Under the pieces are notes generated by a model. It was not told the DNA's origin. It saw only the letters and a program-made list of their open reading frames with translations, and made no database searches. A stretch of 64,000 nt of DNA, from contig NZ_RJKN01000003.1 of assembly GCF_003751265.1 (NCBI RefSeq), positions 186,001 through 250,000 on the forward strand. Reading direction: 5' to 3'. Source of the DNA: Pseudokineococcus lusitanus (GTDB lineage Bacteria > Actinomycetota > Actinomycetes > Actinomycetales > Quadrisphaeraceae). The translations under genes and the position numbers were made by a program. How positions within the stretch are numbered: position 1 is the first letter of the stretch; every line of letters begins with the position of its first letter. Below, in pieces: positions 1 through 7,966 of this stretch.

Positions 1-24
1 TGCACGGCGGACCGACCGGCAAGG

Positions 25-603
25 CTACCGCAGGCCCCGCGGTGCGCCGTCCGCGCGAGGACGCCGCCGGACGGCGAGCACGAGCACCCCCGCGAGGACG
101 GCGGCGAGCGCCCCGCCGGCGCCGGCCGCCGCGAGGGGGACGACGGGCCCGTGGCCGCCCTCGTCGGCCCCCTCGACGGGCGCCCGGACGTCGGCGGGGC
201 GGGCGGCGTCGAGCTCCGCCGTCGTCACGTCCCCGCCGTCACCCACGACGAGGACGGAGCACGCGTCGGTCCGCGACCCCCGCAGCGCGACGAGGTACCG
301 CTCGCCCTCGACCAGCTCGACGTCCCCCGACGACGAGACGTCCGGCGACGTCTCCCCCGTCACGACGCGGGACCTCGGTGCTCGGTCCGGCCCGGACCAC
401 ACCTCCTCGACGTCGAGGACGGCGCGGTGCCCGTCGACCTCGACCGCGGTGCCGAGCACGACCTCGCCGCCGTCGAGCAGGGACGCGGGCGTCACCTCGG
501 CGCACGACGCCGCGGCGGGCGCGGCGCCCAGCAGCGCGCCGCCGACGACGACCGGGGCCACGAGGAGCGCCCGTCGACGGCGGGCGGCGCGGCGGTCAAC
601 CAC
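25..603 (-). CDS. secreted, membrane-anchored protein (tandem paralogue 1)
   Basis: 192 aa, GTG start. Residues 1-32 form a signal peptide (Arg-rich n-region, hydrophobic core, AAPAAAS-type cleavage region). The mature part opens with Cys and has a second Cys in the TDACSV motif. A hydrophobic segment near residues 152-176 is followed by RRRPR, so the C-terminus should be a membrane anchor with a cytosolic basic end. It shares CAxVT, VEEVWSGPDR, VVTG, SSS and TDAC motifs with the gene directly upstream, whose stop it overlaps by 8 bp. The two arose by tandem duplication and are co-transcribed. The two-cysteine ectodomain loosely recalls netrin/TIMP-like (NTR) modules; this is a guess and the function is unknown. 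Confidence 0.8.
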   Translation of the reverse strand: MVDRRAARRRRALLVAPVVVGGALLGAAPAAASCAEVTPASLLDGGEVVLGTAVEVDGHRAVLDVEEVWSGPDRAPRSRVVTGETSPDVSSSGDVELVEGERYLVALRGSRTDACSVLVVGDGGDVTTAELDAARPADVRAPVEGADEGGHGPVVPLAAAGAGGALAAVLAGVLVLAVRRRPRADGAPRGLR

Positions 604-1198
604 GGCGGGGCCCGCGCCGACGCCGGAGGACGACGACGCCCGCGCCGACGACGGCCAGCGCGAGCGCCCCGGTCCCCAGCGCCGCGGCGACGGGCGGCCC
701 GGCGTCGTCGGCGTCGTCGGCGCCGTCGGCGCCGGAGCCGGCGTCCGGGTCGCCCGCGGCGACGACCGCCGCCTCCTCGACCACGGGGTCCCGGGCGTCG
801 GCGGGACGGACGGCGGCGACGGCCGCCTCGTCGTCCACCGTCATCACGGCGCACGCGTCCGTGCTCGGGGGGTCCCCCGCGAGGTCGACGAGGTAGTGCC
901 ACCCCTCCCGGAGCCGGATGTCGGCGGACGACGACACCCCGGGCCGCAGCTGGCCGGTGACGACCGTGAGGCGCTCGGGGCGGTCGGGCCCCGACCACAC
1001 CTCCTCGACGAGGAGGTCGGCCCGGTCCTCGTCCGACCGCTCGACCTCCGCGACGACGAGGGAGTCGGCGTCGGCGACGAACTCCTCGAGCGTGACGGCC
1101 GCGCAGAGCGCCGCGGCCGGTGGCGCCACGGCCACCGCCCCGGCACCGAGCACGAGCGTGACCAGCGAGAGCGGCAGGGGCGCGACCGGCGGCGGCAT
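596..1198 (-). CDS. secreted, membrane-anchored protein (tandem paralogue 2)
   Basis: 200 aa, ATG start. First gene of the pair; its 3' end overlaps the next gene by 8 bp. Signal peptide about residues 1-31 (ends PPAAALC). Ectodomain carries CAAVT, LLVEEVWSGPDRPE, VVTG, SSSAD and TDACAVM, matching the downstream paralogue. An Asp/Ala/Gly-rich acidic linker (about residues 150-168) leads to a transmembrane segment and a terminal RRRRGPRR. Topology is therefore an extracytoplasmic domain on a flexible stalk with one C-terminal anchor. No enzyme motif is visible. Function unknown; the adjacency to coaD gives no clue. Confidence 0.8.
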   Translation of the reverse strand: MPPPVAPLPLSLVTLVLGAGAVAVAPPAAALCAAVTLEEFVADADSLVVAEVERSDEDRADLLVEEVWSGPDRPERLTVVTGQLRPGVSSSADIRLREGWHYLVDLAGDPPSTDACAVMTVDDEAAVAAVRPADARDPVVEEAAVVAAGDPDAGSGADGADDADDAGPPVAAALGTGALALAVVGAGVVVLRRRRGPRRG

Positions 1199-1264
1199 GG
1201 CGCTCGGACGCCGCCGCGCGCCGCGCGGTTCCCGCCCCGCCCGGCCCCGCCCTGGGGGCCCGCG

Positions 1265-1762
1265 TCAGCCCTCGGCGAGCGCCGCGCGCACGGCGCGCCC
1301 GACGGCGGGCGGGACCATGTCGTCGACGTCGCCGCCGAGCCGGGCGATCTCCCGCACGAGCGACGAGGCCACGTGCTGCCAGCGCGGGTCGGCGGGCAGG
1401 AGCAGCGTCTCGAGGCCGGACAGGTGCCGGTTCATGAGCGCCATGGGCGTCTCGGCGTCGACGTCGGACCCTCCCCGCACGCCCTTGACCACGCACGCCG
1501 CCCCGACGCGGCGGCAGGCGTCGACGAGGAGCCCGCCGTCGACGAGCTCGACGCGGACCCGGCCCGGCGCGTCGCCGACGGCGTCGGGCAGCACCTCCTC
1601 GAGGAGGGCGGCCCGGCGCGCGGGCGCCAGCAGCCCGCGCTTGGACGGGTTGGGCACGACGAGGACGACGACCTCGTCGAAGAGGCGCGCCGCGCGGGCC
1701 ACCACGTCGAGGTGGCCGTGCGTCACGGGGTCGAAGGAGCCGGGGACGGCCGCGGTGCTCAC
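1265..1762 (-). CDS. coaD: phosphopantetheine adenylyltransferase
   Basis: 165 aa from the GTG at 1762, the usual family length. Catalyses ATP + 4'-phosphopantetheine to dephospho-CoA, the fourth step of coenzyme A synthesis, in the cytoplasm. The N-terminus has PGSFDPVTHGHLD with the TxGH nucleotidyltransferase motif; the C-terminal half has the family SSxxR/K element as VASSLVREI. An in-frame ATG at 1837 would add 25 non-conserved residues reaching into the intergenic region, so the internal GTG is preferred. In many actinobacteria coaD directly follows rsmD; here an opposite-strand M20/AbgT unit separates them by about 3 kb. Confidence 0.95.
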   Translation of the reverse strand: MSTAAVPGSFDPVTHGHLDVVARAARLFDEVVVLVVPNPSKRGLLAPARRAALLEEVLPDAVGDAPGRVRVELVDGGLLVDACRRVGAACVVKGVRGGSDVDAETPMALMNRHLSGLETLLLPADPRWQHVASSLVREIARLGGDVDDMVPPAVGRAVRAALAEG

Positions 1763-1851
1763 CGCCCCAGGATGCCCGTCCCCCGTTGCCACCCGCCCCG
1801 CCGCGGACCACGGTGGGCGCGGTCCCACCCCCTGCACCGAGGAGCTCCGCC

Positions 1852-3237
1852 GTGCCGAGCACCACGCCTCCCCCGTCCGCCGTGGGCGACGGCGGCCCCC
1901 TGCCGCCCGACCCCACCTACCTGCGCTCGGTGCAGGCGCAGGTCGACGCCGCCGCCCGGGTCGCGCCGCCGCTGGCCTCGGACGCGGCCGGGGCGCCGGA
2001 GGACCTCGTGCGGGACGTCGTCGCGGCGGTGGAGCGGCTCGGCCCCGAGCTGGTCGCGCTCTCGCAGGACCTCGCCGCCCACCCGGAGACGGCCTTCGAG
2101 GAGCACCGGAGCGCCGGTGCCGTCGCCGACCTCGCGGGGCGCCACGGCCTGGCGGTGCAGCGCGGCGCCCACGGGCTGGGGACGGCGCTGCGGGCCGACG
2201 TGGCCGGCGGCGGCGGCCCGGACGCCCCCGTCGTCGCCCTCATGAGCGAGTACGACGCGCTGCCCGGCATCGGGCACGCGTGCGGCCACAACGTCATCGC
2301 GGCCGCCGGGCTCGGTGCGGCGCTGGGCCTCGCGGCCCTCGGCGACCGGCTGCCCGGCGGCGTCCGCTGGCTCGGCACGCCGGCCGAGGAGGGCGGTGCC
2401 GGCAAGGAGACGATGGCCCGGCACGGCGCGCTCGACGGCGTCGACGCGGCGCTCATGGTCCACCCCTTCGGCTACGACGTCGCCGACCACCTGTTCCTCG
2501 GCCGCCGCCAGCTCCGCGCCACCTTCACGGGGGTCACGGCGCACGCGTCGGCGCAGCCGTTCATGGGCCGCAACGCGCTCGACGCCGTCGCGCTCACCTA
2601 CCAGGCCGTCGGGCTGCACCGGCAGCAGATGCCGCCGTCGGACCGGCTGCACTGCGTCGTCACCGAGGGCGGCGACCGGCCCAACGTCATCCCTGGGCGC
2701 GCGCAGGTGCTCTTCTACCTGCGCTCCGCCCAGCCGGGGACGCTGCGGGTGCTGTCCGACCGGCTCGAGGCCATGTGCCGCGGCGCCGCGCTCATGACCG
2801 GGTGCGGCGTGGAGCTGGGCTGGGACGAGAGCCCGGCCACGCTGCCGGTACGGGCCAACGGCCCGCTCGCCGGCCGGTGGGGCGCCCGCCTCGCCGACCG
2901 CGGGCGGCGGGTCCTCCCGCCCGGGGTCGTGCCCTCGCTGCTGGCGGCGTCCACCGACTTCGGCAACGTCAGCTACCGGGTGCCGTCGCTGCACCCGATG
3001 ATCGCCGTCAGCGACCCGGGGACGTCCCTCCACACCCGGGAGTTCGCGACGGCGGCGGCGGGCCCCGACGGCGACCGCGCGGTCGTCGACGGCGCCGTCG
3101 GGCTCGCGCTCGTCGCGCTCGACCACCTCGCCGACGCGGACCTGCGGGCCGCCGTCCACGCCGACTTCGCCGCCGACGGCGGGGCGGTCGACGTCCCGGC
3201 CTACTTCGACGCCCCGGCCGAGGGGGCGGGCGCGTGA
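1852..3237 (+). CDS. M20-family amidohydrolase (AbgB/ACY1L2-like)
   Basis: 461 aa from GTG 1852, chosen because GAGGAG lies 7 nt upstream. Zinc-dependent peptidase fold: HPETAFEE, the metal-site stretches SEYDALPGIGHACGHN and GTPAEEGGAGK, a dimerisation-domain TAHASAQP, and a late ASTDFGNVSY region. This arrangement is that of the aminobenzoyl-glutamate/Xaa-dipeptide hydrolase branch of M20. It overlaps the next gene, an AbgT-family transporter, by GTGA, so the pair is probably a translationally coupled uptake-and-cleavage unit for p-aminobenzoyl-glutamate or another small amide-linked peptide. The exact substrate cannot be read from sequence. Confidence 0.88.
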   Translation: MPSTTPPPSAVGDGGPLPPDPTYLRSVQAQVDAAARVAPPLASDAAGAPEDLVRDVVAAVERLGPELVALSQDLAAHPETAFEEHRSAGAVADLAGRHGLAVQRGAHGLGTALRADVAGGGGPDAPVVALMSEYDALPGIGHACGHNVIAAAGLGAALGLAALGDRLPGGVRWLGTPAEEGGAGKETMARHGALDGVDAALMVHPFGYDVADHLFLGRRQLRATFTGVTAHASAQPFMGRNALDAVALTYQAVGLHRQQMPPSDRLHCVVTEGGDRPNVIPGRAQVLFYLRSAQPGTLRVLSDRLEAMCRGAALMTGCGVELGWDESPATLPVRANGPLAGRWGARLADRGRRVLPPGVVPSLLAASTDFGNVSYRVPSLHPMIAVSDPGTSLHTREFATAAAGPDGDRAVVDGAVGLALVALDHLADADLRAAVHADFAADGGAVDVPAYFDAPAEGAGA

Positions 3238-4856
3238 GCGCGGCGTCCCCGGCGACGGCGGGCCCGGGGGGCCCCGCCGGCAGGAGCGACCGGTTCCTCG
3301 GCTGGGTCGAGCGGACGGGCAACCGGCTGCCCGACCCCTTCGTCCTGTTCCTCGGCCTCTTCGTGCTCGTCGCGCTGGTGTCGACGGCGGCGGCGCTGGC
3401 CGACGTGCAGGTCACGGTGCCCGGCGCCGACGAGCCCGTCGTCGTCCGCGGCCTCTTCACCGGGGAGGGCCTCACCTGGCTGACGACGAACCTCGGCGCC
3501 AACTTCATCGGCTTCCCGCCGCTGCTGACCGTGCTGACGATCCTCCTGGCCGTCGGGGTCGCCGAGCGGTCGGGCCTGCTCGGCGCCGTCGTCCGGCTCG
3601 CCTTCCACTCCGCGCCGCCGTGGGCGCTGCCCTACGTCGTCGGCGTCGTCGGCGTCACCGCGTCGGTCATGAGCGACACGGCCTTCGTCGTCGTCCCGCC
3701 GCTGGCCGCGATGGTGTTCCGCGCCGCCGGCCGCCACCCCGTCGCGGGCCTGCTCGGCGGCTTCGCCGCGGCGGGCGCCGGGTACTCGACCAACTTCCTC
3801 GTCACGAGCCTCGACGCGCTCTTCGCGGGCATCACCAACGCGACGGCCGCGGTGCTGCCGGACCCGGGCACGACCGTCACGCCCGTCTCGAACCTCTTCT
3901 TCAACGTCGTGTCCGCGGCGGTGCTGTCGGTCATCACCGGCCTCGTCATCACGCGGGTGCTCGAGCCGCGGCTCGAGCGGATCGGCGTCCCCCGCGAGCG
4001 GCAGGCCGAGGAGGCCGACGAGGGGGTCGTCGGCGGGGCGGGCGGGGCCGAGGACGCCCCGGTCGACGTCGAGGAGGGCCAGGACCTCACGCCCGAGGAG
4101 CGGCGGTCCGTGCGGCGCGCCGGCGTCGCCGCCCTCGTCACGGCGGTCGTCATGCTCGTCGCGGTGCTGCTGCCGGGCTCGCCCTGGCGCGGCGAGGGCG
4201 GCGGCTACCTCCCGGAGTCGCCGCTGCTCGACTCGGTCGTCTTCATCGTCTTCACGATGTTCCTCGTGCCGGGCCTCGTCTACGGCCGCTCCGTCGGGAC
4301 CCTGCGCACGGGGGCCGACGTCCCGCGCTTCATGGTCGGCGCCGTGCGCGACCTCGCGCCCTTCGTCGCCCTGGCCTTCGTGCTGGGCAACTTCATCGCC
4401 CTCTTCACGTGGTCGGGCGTCGGCACGTGGCTGGCCGTCTCGGGGGCCGGGGCCCTGGAGGACCTCGGGCTCACCGGCTACCCGGTGGTGCTGCTCTTCG
4501 TCCTGCTGGCCTCGCTGCTCAACCTGGTCATCATCTCGGGCTCGTCGCTGTGGGCCCTCATGGCCGCGGTGTTCGTGCCGCTGTTCGCGCTGCTCGGCTT
4601 CGAGCCGGCCTTCACCCAGGCGGCCTTCCGCGTGGGCGACTCGGCGACGCAGGTCCTGACGCCGCTCAACCCCTACATGATCGTCCTGCTGACGATGCTC
4701 CGGCGGTACGAGCCGCAGGCGGGGCTCGGCAGCATCATCAGCCGGATGCTGCCGTTCTCGGTGACCTTCTGGCTGGCCTGGGTCGCCGTCCTCACGCTCT
4801 TCTACGTGACGGGCACGCCGCTCGGGCCGGGCGCCGGGATCCGGCTCGACGGCTGA
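3234..4856 (+). CDS. abgT: AbgT-family transporter
   Basis: 540 aa from the GTG overlapping the stop of the M20 peptidase (GTGA). Polytopic inner-membrane protein with about a dozen hydrophobic helices, beginning after LGWVERTGNRLPDP. Family-like stretches include SDTAFVVVPPLAAMVF, AGAGYSTNFLV and, near the end, GDSATQVLTPLNPYM. A charged acidic loop rich in Glu/Asp/Gly (about residues 255-290) sits in the middle. AbgT proteins import p-aminobenzoyl-glutamate, and some homologues export sulfonamides; coupling to an M20 peptidase favours import here. The coding frame is open far upstream, but only this start matches the family N-terminus. Confidence 0.9.
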   Translation: MSAASPATAGPGGPAGRSDRFLGWVERTGNRLPDPFVLFLGLFVLVALVSTAAALADVQVTVPGADEPVVVRGLFTGEGLTWLTTNLGANFIGFPPLLTVLTILLAVGVAERSGLLGAVVRLAFHSAPPWALPYVVGVVGVTASVMSDTAFVVVPPLAAMVFRAAGRHPVAGLLGGFAAAGAGYSTNFLVTSLDALFAGITNATAAVLPDPGTTVTPVSNLFFNVVSAAVLSVITGLVITRVLEPRLERIGVPRERQAEEADEGVVGGAGGAEDAPVDVEEGQDLTPEERRSVRRAGVAALVTAVVMLVAVLLPGSPWRGEGGGYLPESPLLDSVVFIVFTMFLVPGLVYGRSVGTLRTGADVPRFMVGAVRDLAPFVALAFVLGNFIALFTWSGVGTWLAVSGAGALEDLGLTGYPVVLLFVLLASLLNLVIISGSSLWALMAAVFVPLFALLGFEPAFTQAAFRVGDSATQVLTPLNPYMIVLLTMLRRYEPQAGLGSIISRMLPFSVTFWLAWVAVLTLFYVTGTPLGPGAGIRLDG

Positions 4857-4860
4857 GCCG

Positions 4861-5490
4861 TCAGCCGGCGTCCGCCGGGCCGTCGCCGGCGGGGTCGTCG
4901 ACCAGCTCCGCGGACCACAGCACGGTGTCCCCGTACCGCTTCTCGGCGTAGCGCTCGAGGCGTGCGGGCCACGTCGGCTCCGGCGTGCGCCGCGCCCGCT
5001 CGACGACGACCACCGCGGCGGGCGCGAGCCAGCCGTGCGCCACGAGGTCGCCGAGGACGCGGGCGAGCGCGTCCTCGGCGAGGTCGTACGGCGGGTCGAC
5101 GAGGACGAGGTCGGCCCCGGGCGCGAGCGCCGCGGTGGCCCCGCCGGGCGTCGCGGCGACGACGCGCTCGACGGGCTGCTCGACGACGACGAGGCCGTCA
5201 CCGCCCAGGGCGGCGGCCAGGCCGGTGCCCTCGGCGTTGCGCCGGCAGGCCCCGGCGGCCTCGCGCCCGGCGTCCACGAGGACGACGGCGGCGGCGCCCC
5301 GGCTGGCCGCCTCGAGGCCGAGCGCCCCCGAGCCGGCGTAGAGGTCGAGCACCCGGGTGCCGTCGCACAGGCCCTCGTGCTCCAGCCGGCTGAAGAGCGC
5401 CTCGCGGACCCGCTCCGACGTCGGGCGGGTGGCCCCCCGGGGGACGACGAGCGTGCGCCCACCGGCGCGGCCCGCCACGAGCCGGGTCAC
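4861..5490 (-). CDS. rsmD: 16S rRNA (guanine966-N2)-methyltransferase
   Basis: 209 aa from GTG 5490, which overlaps the upstream permease stop (GTGA). SAM-dependent Rossmann methyltransferase that methylates G966 of 16S rRNA in the 30S subunit. Visible signatures: N-terminal RLVAGRAGGRTL, RPTSERVREALFS, motif I LDLYAGSGALGLEAASRGA, and the catalytic DPPY as VLVDPPYDLAEDAL. The gene ends 4 bp beyond the stop of the convergent abgT gene. It is the last gene of the chain recG - ABC ATPase - ABC permease - rsmD, in which every junction is a 4-bp overlap. Confidence 0.95.
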   Translation of the reverse strand: MTRLVAGRAGGRTLVVPRGATRPTSERVREALFSRLEHEGLCDGTRVLDLYAGSGALGLEAASRGAAAVVLVDAGREAAGACRRNAEGTGLAAALGGDGLVVVEQPVERVVAATPGGATAALAPGADLVLVDPPYDLAEDALARVLGDLVAHGWLAPAAVVVVERARRTPEPTWPARLERYAEKRYGDTVLWSAELVDDPAGDGPADAG

Positions 5491-7277
5491 CGGGCACCGC
5501 CCGGCGCGGGCACGCGGGCGTCGCGCTCCACCGGCCGCGGCCGGGCGCCCGCCGCGGCCGCCGCCCCGAGGGCGAGCCCGAGCAGCAGCGCCACGAGCAC
5601 GAGCGCGGCCGTCGTGGCGGGCGCGAGCCCGCCCGCGACGTCGGCGGCGAGGGCGCCGAGGGCGAGGGGCAGCAGCGCGACGAGGACGAGGTCCGGGCCG
5701 CGCAGGAGGTGCGTGACCACGCCGAGCGGCACCGGCCCGGCGGCCGTCGCGACGACGGCCGTCGACGGGTCGAGCTCGGCCCGCGCCGCCCCGCGCAGCG
5801 CCGCGGCCGCGACCCCGGGCGCCGAGGCGACGACGAGCCACGCGGGCAGCGCCCCGGGGGCCAGCAGCTCGAGGACGAGCGCGGCCGCCGTCGTGGGGAC
5901 CGCGGTGAGCAGGACGAGCGCCAGCAGGTGCGCCCAGGCCGCGGCCCCCGCGGAGATCGGCAGGACGGCGTCGAGGGCGGGGACGACGACGCGGTGGCGG
6001 ACGGGCTCGGCCAGCGTCGTCGCGGCCGCGTAGGAGCACGCCGCGACGGCGAGCAGCGCCGGCCAGGTGCCCCCGCCGGCGGCGACCGCGACGGCGCCGG
6101 GCAGCAGCGCGAGCACCGCGGCGGTGACGACGCGGCGCGGCTCGCGGACCACCGCGAGGACGTCCGCGACGACGAGGACGCCGACCGGGCCGCGCGCCAC
6201 CGCCCGGGCCGCGCGCGAGCGGGTGGCGGCCGCCGCGGCGGGCACCGCCCCCCGGCGCCCCGCGCGCCGGGCCCGGCCGCCGGGGACGGGGCGCCCCGGC
6301 CCGGCGAGCGCCCGGCCGAGCGCCCGGGTGTCGAGCAGGAGCCCCGAGCCGGTGACCTGCGCCGTCAGCGCGCCGGAGGCGGTGAGGGCCGCGGCGGGCA
6401 CGCGGCCGGCGCGCCGCCGGGCGACGAGGGCGACGACGACGCCCGCGACGAGGGACGCCACGGCGGCCGCCGCCGCGACCGCCGCCGCCGCGACCGCCGC
6501 CGCCACGTCCCCGCTCGCCGCGCCGGCGGGGACCGGGGCGGCGCCGGCCACCGCCGGCCGCCCGAGCAGCACGTCGTCGGCCGCGGCGACGACGACGAGC
6601 AGCGGGGCGGCGAGGACGGCCGCGTCGGCGAGCCGCCGCACGGCGGTCGGGGGCCGGGCCCCCGCCTGCTCGACGACCGCGGCGGCCACGAGGAGCGCGA
6701 CGACGGCCCCGGCGGCGAGCGCGAGCGGGGCGACCGCCCCCGTCCCGGCGGGCAGCACGAGGACGCCCAGCGCCGCCACGAGCGCTCCGGCGACGACCGC
6801 CGCGGGCACGACCCGCCACGGCAGCACCGGGCGCAGGAGCGCGCCGCGGTCCACCGGCAGCGGCAGCCACCACGCGGCGCGGGCCGGCGGGAGCGACAAC
6901 GGGCCCAGCCGGGCCAGCAGCCCGACGACGCCGCCGACGAGCAGGAGGACGCCCGCGGCCGCCAGCAGCGGCGCCGGCACCCCGGCGACGCCGAGCCCGG
7001 TGCCGCCCGCGGCGTCGGACGGGACCCCGCCGAGCGCCCCCAGCCGGCCCGGCGAGCCGGACAGCACGAGGGCCGTGAGGGCCACCGCGAGGACGCCCGT
7101 GTAGACGTCGCCGAGGACGTCGCCGAGGCCCGCCCCCGGCAGCCGGCGGGCGGCCCGGCGCGCGTCCGCCCGCAGGGCGGCCGCCGACGTCCCGGGCCCG
7201 TCGGCCTCGGGGTGCAGGACGTGCGCCGGCACCGCGCGGAGGTCGTCGTCCGGCGGGCCGCCGGTCGCGCCCGTCAC
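5487..7277 (-). CDS. large hydrophobic ABC-type membrane protein (DUF6297-like)
   Basis: 596 aa from GTG 7277. Highly hydrophobic: after a cytosolic N-terminal stretch (about 60 residues) I count a dozen or more Ala/Val/Leu-rich membrane segments, divided by a charged central loop. Its stop overlaps the start of rsmD and its start overlaps the stop of an ABC ATPase gene, so it is most likely the membrane subunit of that transporter. It resembles the actinobacterial DUF6297 proteins that accompany such ATPases; that family name is from memory. Substrate and direction are unknown. Confidence 0.75.
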   Translation of the reverse strand: MTGATGGPPDDDLRAVPAHVLHPEADGPGTSAAALRADARRAARRLPGAGLGDVLGDVYTGVLAVALTALVLSGSPGRLGALGGVPSDAAGGTGLGVAGVPAPLLAAAGVLLLVGGVVGLLARLGPLSLPPARAAWWLPLPVDRGALLRPVLPWRVVPAAVVAGALVAALGVLVLPAGTGAVAPLALAAGAVVALLVAAAVVEQAGARPPTAVRRLADAAVLAAPLLVVVAAADDVLLGRPAVAGAAPVPAGAASGDVAAAVAAAAVAAAAAVASLVAGVVVALVARRRAGRVPAAALTASGALTAQVTGSGLLLDTRALGRALAGPGRPVPGGRARRAGRRGAVPAAAAATRSRAARAVARGPVGVLVVADVLAVVREPRRVVTAAVLALLPGAVAVAAGGGTWPALLAVAACSYAAATTLAEPVRHRVVVPALDAVLPISAGAAAWAHLLALVLLTAVPTTAAALVLELLAPGALPAWLVVASAPGVAAAALRGAARAELDPSTAVVATAAGPVPLGVVTHLLRGPDLVLVALLPLALGALAADVAGGLAPATTAALVLVALLLGLALGAAAAAGARPRPVERDARVPAPGGAR

Positions 7278-7966
7278 CGGCCCAGCTCCCGGACGGCCTC
7301 GGCGGCGCTGACCCGGCGGGAGCCGTCCTCGGCGAGGAGCACCACCTCGTCGGCGACCTCCTCGAGCAGGAGCGGGTCGTGGGTGGCGAGGAGCAGGCCC
7401 GTGCCCGCCTCCTTGTCCTCGACGAGCCGGTCCACGAGGTCCTCGCGCCCGACGAGGTCCAGCCGCTGCTCCGGCTCGTCGAGGACGAGGAGCCGCCGCG
7501 GCCGCACGAGGGCGGCGGCGAGGAGCAGCCGCCGGCGCTGGCCCGACGAGAGGGACGACGGCGCCCGCTCGGCCACCGGCTCGAGGCCGAGGTCGGCGAC
7601 CGCCTGGTCGACGACGTCCTCGGCGTCGCGCACCCCGTGGCCGCGCGCCACGAGGTCGAGGTGCTCGCGCACCGAGAGGCCCGGCAGGGCCGCGTCGACG
7701 TCGAGGACGGCCGCGACGTCGCGCCGGAAGGCGGCGGACCGCTCGTCCACCGGCCCGCCGAGGACCTCGAGCCGGCCGCCGACGGGGACGAGGTGGCCGA
7801 GGACCGCCCGCAGCACCGTCGTCTTGCCCGCCCCGTTGAGGCCGACGAGCGCGACCGCCCGGCCCGGGTGGACGCGGAACGACGTGGGCGCCGTCACGGG
7901 CTCGCCGGTCCAGCCGACGAGGAGCCGCTCGGCGACGACGACGGGAGCGGGTCGGGGGCCGCTCAC
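7274..7966 (-). CDS. ABC transporter ATP-binding protein
   Basis: 230 aa from GTG 7966 (overlaps the recG stop by GTGA). Complete nucleotide-binding domain: Walker A GLNGAGKTT near residue 40, ABC signature LSSGQ, Walker B LLVLDEP followed by EQRLD, and H-loop ATHD. The length is that of a stand-alone ATPase. It is coupled by a second GTGA overlap to the hydrophobic subunit downstream. Together they form a probable exporter or immunity-type transporter; no solute-binding protein is encoded nearby, which argues against an importer. Transcribed from the recG promoter, so constitutive expression is expected. Confidence 0.9.
   Translation of the reverse strand: MSGPRPAPVVVAERLLVGWTGEPVTAPTSFRVHPGRAVALVGLNGAGKTTVLRAVLGHLVPVGGRLEVLGGPVDERSAAFRRDVAAVLDVDAALPGLSVREHLDLVARGHGVRDAEDVVDQAVADLGLEPVAERAPSSLSSGQRRRLLLAAALVRPRRLLVLDEPEQRLDLVGREDLVDRLVEDKEAGTGLLLATHDPLLLEEVADEVVLLAEDGSRRVSAAEAVRELGR

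Noticed and set aside
918-4856. 1312-codon open frame that ends as abgT
   Set aside because: Only the last 540 codons match AbgT; the rest shadows coaD and the M20 gene. The GTGA junction at 3234 is the real start.
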